Shown: positions 60,554-64,000 of the stretch, one piece after another | Layout of the letters: the number at the start of each line of letters is the position of its first letter | How positions within the stretch are numbered: position 1 is the stretch's first letter | Assembly: GCF_003217475.1 (NCBI RefSeq) | Contig: NZ_QJSP01000013.1 | Span: forward strand, 1 to 64,000 | Source: Williamsia limnetica | Lineage (GTDB): Bacteria > Actinomycetota > Actinomycetes > Mycobacteriales > Mycobacteriaceae | Direction: 5' to 3' | DNA length: 64,000 nucleotides | Program-made: the position numbers and the translations under genes | The notes under the pieces: generated by a model | Told to the model about the DNA's origin: nothing | Databases searched by the model: none | The model's input: the letters and a program-made list of their open reading frames with translations, nothing else

Positions 60554-60871
60554 ATGACCAACGGTCTTGAACTCGATGTCTCGGCCGGGCTGGCCTCGAC
60601 AAAAACGGTGGGGGACATCGTCGCCGACATGGGAACGGTTCTCGCGCGGATCACCGCCGATGCCGATGAAGCGCTGGCTCTGTGGAAAGGCAACGCCAGC
60701 GGGGCGTTCCAGAACGCGGTGACCGCCTGGAAAGACGAGGCAACACAGTTGCAAACCGCCCTCGAAGGCCTCAAGACCTCGTTGTCCACCGGTTTCAACG
60801 GTTACGACGCCGAAGACCAGGACACGGCGGGCACCTTCAACAACGTCTCCGGCTCCGGCCTGCGCCTGTAG
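60554..60871 (+). CDS. WXG100 protein (EsxB/CFP-10-like)
   Basis: 105 residues, two helices joined by W44-K-G46 (LWKGNAS), with a C-terminal YxxxD secretion signal at Tyr84-Asp88 (YDAED). These are the marks of the CFP-10-type partner that carries the export signal for the EsxA-EsxB heterodimer. It follows espG by 133 bp and is paired with the next gene 40 bp downstream. Confidence 0.9.
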   Translation: MTNGLELDVSAGLASTKTVGDIVADMGTVLARITADADEALALWKGNASGAFQNAVTAWKDEATQLQTALEGLKTSLSTGFNGYDAEDQDTAGTFNNVSGSGLRL

Positions 60872-60911
60872 ACACCGGATCACTTCACACTCACCTCGAG
60901 AGGACCCACCC

Positions 60912-61202
60912 ATGAGCATCATCCAGTACAACTACCCGCGGATGGAAGAGCTGGCCGCACAGTTGAACAGCAACTTCAATCAGTTGGAGCACCTGGCGAC
61001 CACCCTGAAATCAGAAGTTGCCCGTCTGCACGAGAATTGGCAGTCGCAGCAGGCCTCGCAGGCCTACGGCTCCGCTCAGCAGAGTTGGGACACGAGTTTC
61101 ACCGATTCCCGCACCCTGCTGACCGCTCTGTCGTCGAAGGTCACCGAGGCTTCGACCAACATGCAGGCTGCAGACCAACGGACGGCCGGTTACTTCAGCT
61201 GA
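60912..61202 (+). CDS. WXG100 protein (EsxA/ESAT-6-like)
   Basis: 96 residues, the ESAT-6-type member of the pair. The turn between the two helices reads W43-Q-S45 (NWQSQQAS), so the Gly of WXG is replaced by Ser. No YxxxD motif, as expected for the non-signal partner. Its last ten codons and stop are repeated downstream as part of a tandem duplication. Confidence 0.88.
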   Translation: MSIIQYNYPRMEELAAQLNSNFNQLEHLATTLKSEVARLHENWQSQQASQAYGSAQQSWDTSFTDSRTLLTALSSKVTEASTNMQAADQRTAGYFS

Positions 61203-61258
61203 TTTCCTCGTGATCCCCGTGGAGGCAGACCAACGGACGGCCGGTTACTTCAGCTGAT
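61170..61258 (+). repeat. Tandem duplication of the esxA-like 3' end
   Basis: A 34-base direct repeat beginning GCAGACCAACGG at 61170-61203 and again at 61225-61258, 55 bp apart. It covers the last ten codons and stop of the WXG100 gene plus one base. The second copy has no start codon and is non-coding residue. Confidence 0.9.
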
Positions 61259-61274
61259 CCACCCTGTCGACGAC

Positions 61275-61311
61275 CACAGACCCGCCGGAGTGTAACTTCG
61301 GCGGGTCTGTG
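61275..61311 (+). terminator. Terminator of the effector operon
   Basis: Perfect 13-bp stem CACAGACCCGCCG / CGGCGGGTCTGTG, extended inward by A-T, G-C and G-T pairs to a five-base loop. No T-tract. It lies 73 bp after the last effector gene. Confidence 0.75.
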
Positions 61312-61460
61312 CGTCGTGGGCGAGAGGCGCTGGGCGTTTGGACGGAACCGGCGCGGGGGATACGACTCGCGAGTCCTGTGATTGCCTAACAGTTACTCTT
61401 CCGGTCCGATAGTTTCGCAGACAGACCCGCAGTGTTTTCCACCTCGAGCGAGGAGCTCTA

Positions 61461-62996
61461 GTGAGTAATCCGCTGACACGGACAAAATCCGTTGAGCAAT
61501 CCATGGCTGACACCGAAGAACCCGGTTCGCAGCTGAAGAAGAGTTTGACCTGGTGGGACCTCACCGTCTTCGGTGTCTCGGTCGTCATCGGTGCAGGTAT
61601 TTTCACGATCACCGCATCGACTGCGGGTAACAAGGCCGGCCCGGCGATCTCGCTGTCCTTTGTGATGGCGGCGTTCGCATGTGCACTTGCGGCGCTGTGT
61701 TACGCCGAGTTCGCCTCTACGGTGCCGGTCGCCGGATCGGCGTACACATTCGGCTATGCGACCTTCGGTGAGTTCCTGGCCTGGATCCTCGGCTGGGACC
61801 TCATCCTCGAGTTCGCCGTCGGCGCTGCGGTGGTGTCCAAGGGGTGGTCCAGTTATCTGGGTTCGGTCTTCGGATTCTCGGGTGGGACAGCTGAAATCGC
61901 GGGTCTCGATGTCGACTGGGGAGCGTTGGTCATCGTCACGGTGATCACGGTCCTGCTGGTGCTGGGAACCAAGCTGTCGTCGACGTTCAGTGCCGTCGTG
62001 ACGGCCATCAAGGTCTGCGTCGTCCTGCTCGTGATCGTGGTGGGCTTCTTCTACATCAAGGGCGAGAATTACTCACCGTTCATCCCGAAGGCCGAAGAAG
62101 CAGAATCCGGTGGCAAGTCGGTCGACTCCACCCTGTTCTCACTGATGACCGGCGGTGGAGACTCGAGCTATGGCTGGTACGGCGTGCTGGCCGCGGCGTC
62201 CATCGTGTTCTTCGCGTTCATCGGTTTCGACGTCGTCGCGACCACGGCCGAGGAGACCAAGAATCCCAAAAAGGATGTGCCGCGAGGCATTTTGGGGTCG
62301 CTCGCCATCGTCACGGTCCTCTACATCCTCGTCACGATCGTCGTCACCGGCATGGTGAAGTACACCGATCTCGCCACCTCGGCCGGCGACGGTCAGCCGA
62401 AGAACCTTGCCTACGCGTTCGGGCAGAACGGGGTGACCTGGGCGGAGAAGGTGATCTCGATCGGTGCGCTGGCCGGTCTGACCACTGTGGTCATGGTGCT
62501 CATGTTGGGCCAGTCCCGGGTGCTGTTCGCGATGGCGCGCGACGGTCTGCTGCCGCGGTCGCTGTCCAAGACGAGCAAGTTCGGTACCCCGGCGCGCATC
62601 CAGATCATCGTCGGTGTCGTGGTTGCAATCGTCGCGGCGTTCTTCCCGATCGAGAAGCTCGAAGAGATGGTCAACGTCGGCACGTTGTTTGCCTTCATCG
62701 TCGTCGCCGCCGGCGTGATCGTCCTGCGCAAGACCAGGCCAGACCTGCCCCGCGGGTTCAAGGTCCCGTGGATGCCGGTGCTGCCTATTGCTGCGATCCT
62801 GGCGTGCCTGTGGTTGATGCTGAACCTGTCGGCGCTGACGTGGATCCGGTTCATCATCTGGATGATCATCGGGGTCGCGGTCTACTTCCTCTACAGCCAG
62901 CGGCATTCGCTGGTCGGCAAGCGCGAGCGCGGTGAGTTGTCGGATGAGGTGGGAGACGCCACGAGAGCGGCGAATCTCGAGAAGGGCAGTAGCTGA
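61461..62996 (+). CDS. APC-family amino-acid permease
   Basis: 511 residues with about 12-13 membrane segments, cationic amino-acid transporter-like (APC superfamily). GVSVVIGAGIFTITASTAGNKAGPAISLSF is the TM1 signature; AFIGFDVVATTAEETKNPKKDVPRGI follows at TM6-7, and LGQSRVLFAMARDGLLP in the second half. GTG at 61461 has GAGGAG upstream. It is followed by a terminator and alkB; the same permease-alkB order occurs in mycobacteria, where the physiological link is not clear. Confidence 0.92.
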   Translation: MSNPLTRTKSVEQSMADTEEPGSQLKKSLTWWDLTVFGVSVVIGAGIFTITASTAGNKAGPAISLSFVMAAFACALAALCYAEFASTVPVAGSAYTFGYATFGEFLAWILGWDLILEFAVGAAVVSKGWSSYLGSVFGFSGGTAEIAGLDVDWGALVIVTVITVLLVLGTKLSSTFSAVVTAIKVCVVLLVIVVGFFYIKGENYSPFIPKAEEAESGGKSVDSTLFSLMTGGGDSSYGWYGVLAAASIVFFAFIGFDVVATTAEETKNPKKDVPRGILGSLAIVTVLYILVTIVVTGMVKYTDLATSAGDGQPKNLAYAFGQNGVTWAEKVISIGALAGLTTVVMVLMLGQSRVLFAMARDGLLPRSLSKTSKFGTPARIQIIVGVVVAIVAAFFPIEKLEEMVNVGTLFAFIVVAAGVIVLRKTRPDLPRGFKVPWMPVLPIAAILACLWLMLNLSALTWIRFIIWMIIGVAVYFLYSQRHSLVGKRERGELSDEVGDATRAANLEKGSS

Positions 62997-63016
62997 TCGA
63001 GGCAGCCTGAGCCATC

Positions 63017-63058
63017 AGGCCCCGGTTTCGCACGCATGTGCGGGGCCGGGGCCTTTTT
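63017..63058 (+). terminator. Rho-independent terminator after the permease
   Basis: Stem AGGCCCCGG (63017-63025) / CCGGGGCCT (63046-63054), continued inward by CGCAC-GCAT-GTGCG, followed by a run of five T. It separates the permease from alkB, so alkB needs its own promoter in the next 110 bp. Confidence 0.9.
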
Positions 63059-63172
63059 GTTGAGTAGGTCACTTTACAAACCTGCTCAAATGTATAGACA
63101 CCCGACGATGATGCCGGTACTGTCCATAACACGTTCCACTTATTGCACGTCTACTCCTCGAGGAGGAAGTTG

Positions 63173-64000
63173 ATGAGTACCGACCTCACGACCAACAGCG
63201 GCGGCGACGCGGGTGCCGCTCCTGCGCCTGAGCAGTGGCGCGACAAGAAGCGTCACCTGTGGCTGCTGGGTCTTGTCCCACCGACAGCGCTGTTTCTCGC
63301 GACCGCGATGGTTGCCGGCTTCAATGCCCTGGGTCTGACCGCGGTGTCACCCGTGTGGTGGTGGATCGGACCACTGCTGGTCTACGTGCTGCTGCCCATC
63401 CTCGATGTGTTCTTCGGCCCCGACGGCCAGAATCCGCCGGAGGAGCTGATGGAGCAGCTGGAGAACGACAAGTACTACCGCTACTGCACCTATGCCTACA
63501 TCCCGTTCCAGCTCGCGAGCCTCGTCTTCGCCTGCTACCTGTGGACCGCCAGCGATCTGAGCTGGCTCGGGGTCGAGGGTGGTCTGGGGATCGTCTCCAA
63601 GATCGGCGTTGCGCTGTCGGTCGGGGTGATGGGTGGGATCGGTATCAACACCGCTCACGAACTCGGCCACAAGAAGGCCTCGCTGGAACGGTGGCTGTCG
63701 AAGGTGACACTGGCGCAGACGTTCTACGGGCACTTCTTCATCGAGCACAATCGCGGACACCACGTTCGGGTCGCAACTCCGGAAGACCCGGCCAGCGCCA
63801 AGTACGGCGAGACGTTCTGGGCTTTTCTGCCGCGCAGTGTGTGGGGGAGTCTGACGTCGTCATGGAAGCTCGAGCGCACCCGTATGGAGCGGCTCGATCA
63901 CTCGGTCTGGAACATCCGTAACGATGTGCTGAACGCGTGGCTGATGTCCGTAGCACTGTGGGGAGTGCTGACGGCGATCTTCGGCTGGCAGATCCTGCCG
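63173..64000 (+). CDS. alkB: Alkane 1-monooxygenase, 5' part
   Basis: The first 276 codons of alkB, running off the window end in frame. AlkB is an integral-membrane di-iron enzyme that hydroxylates the terminal carbon of medium-chain n-alkanes, using rubredoxin as electron donor. The early histidine boxes HELGHKK (162-168) and HNRGHHV (192-198) are visible, with several membrane segments (LLVYVLLPILDVFFGPD). The ATG at 63173 has a very good AGGAGGAAG site. Rubredoxin and rubredoxin reductase genes are expected downstream but lie outside the window. The 112-bp upstream gap should hold its promoter; no clear hexamers were found. Confidence 0.95.
   Translation, partial: MSTDLTTNSGGDAGAAPAPEQWRDKKRHLWLLGLVPPTALFLATAMVAGFNALGLTAVSPVWWWIGPLLVYVLLPILDVFFGPDGQNPPEELMEQLENDKYYRYCTYAYIPFQLASLVFACYLWTASDLSWLGVEGGLGIVSKIGVALSVGVMGGIGINTAHELGHKKASLERWLSKVTLAQTFYGHFFIEHNRGHHVRVATPEDPASAKYGETFWAFLPRSVWGSLTSSWKLERTRMERLDHSVWNIRNDVLNAWLMSVALWGVLTAIFGWQILP

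Noticed and set aside
63061-63172. Possible alkB promoter with TATAGA near 63094
   Set aside because: TTTACA upstream is only 14 bases away; the spacing is wrong for a standard promoter.

Overview
The window is high-GC actinobacterial DNA from a mycolic-acid-containing member of the Mycobacteriales. Gordonia or a close relative is my best inference. The grounds are an antigen-85-type mycolyltransferase, PE/PPE/EspG/WXG100 type VII secretion genes, an F420-type LLM oxidoreductase, an Mtb12-like lipoprotein, a permease-alkB pair and frequent GTG starts with 4-bp overlaps between genes.

Layout. 1-3.7 kb: the end of an HNH (DUF222-type) endonuclease gene and three unrecognised genes. 3.8-20.6 kb (minus strand): a compact natural-product locus, tetR - four-module NRPS (about 4,620 aa, C-A-T x4 plus TE, first module with a serine code) - mbtH - ABC-2 exporter ATPase and permease, the last four overlapping. 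20.7-24.3 kb: mycolyltransferase, SDR, VOC protein, DUF4190 protein and lipoprotein. 24.4-35.1 kb: the spc ribosomal operon (rplN-rplX-rplE-rpsN // rpsH-rplF-rplR-rpsE-rpmD-rplO-secY-adk-map). It is split after rpsN by a 3.5-kb insert with a DUF4262 gene, an AbiEi/DUF559 nuclease gene bracketed by inverted palindromic ends, and a TerD-AIM24 fusion gene. 35.2-40.6 kb: dtd, a lipoprotein, an LLM oxidoreductase, a lone molybdopterin oxidoreductase and a LacI regulator. 40.6-48.4 kb (minus strand): an L-rhamnose operon (rhaM, MFS carrier, rhaI, bifunctional aldolase/dehydrogenase, rhaB, lldD) that in principle takes rhamnose to DHAP plus pyruvate, with perfect LacI-type palindromes upstream and inside rhaI. 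48.5-53.4 kb: the alpha operon (infA-rpmJ-rpsM-rpsK-rpsD-rpoA-rplQ-truA). 53.5-61.3 kb: a frameshifted TM2 gene, then a type VII secretion effector island (EspI-like MinD ATPase, two YbaB-like proteins, EspC-like, large EspB-like substrate, PE, PPE, EspG, two WXG100 proteins) with no Ecc or MycP core gene in view. 61.4-64 kb: an amino-acid permease and the 5' part of alkB, cut by the window edge.

Cross-cutting signals: three ribosomal promoters share near-identical sequence blocks; a palindromic repeat family sits between three convergent gene pairs; and the 3' end of the last WXG100 gene is tandemly duplicated. The most interesting loci are the NRPS/exporter cluster, the core-less effector island next to truA, and the DUF559 cassette inside the ribosomal operon. 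No tRNA, rRNA or CRISPR array was seen. All family assignments come from reading motifs by eye; no database search was run.
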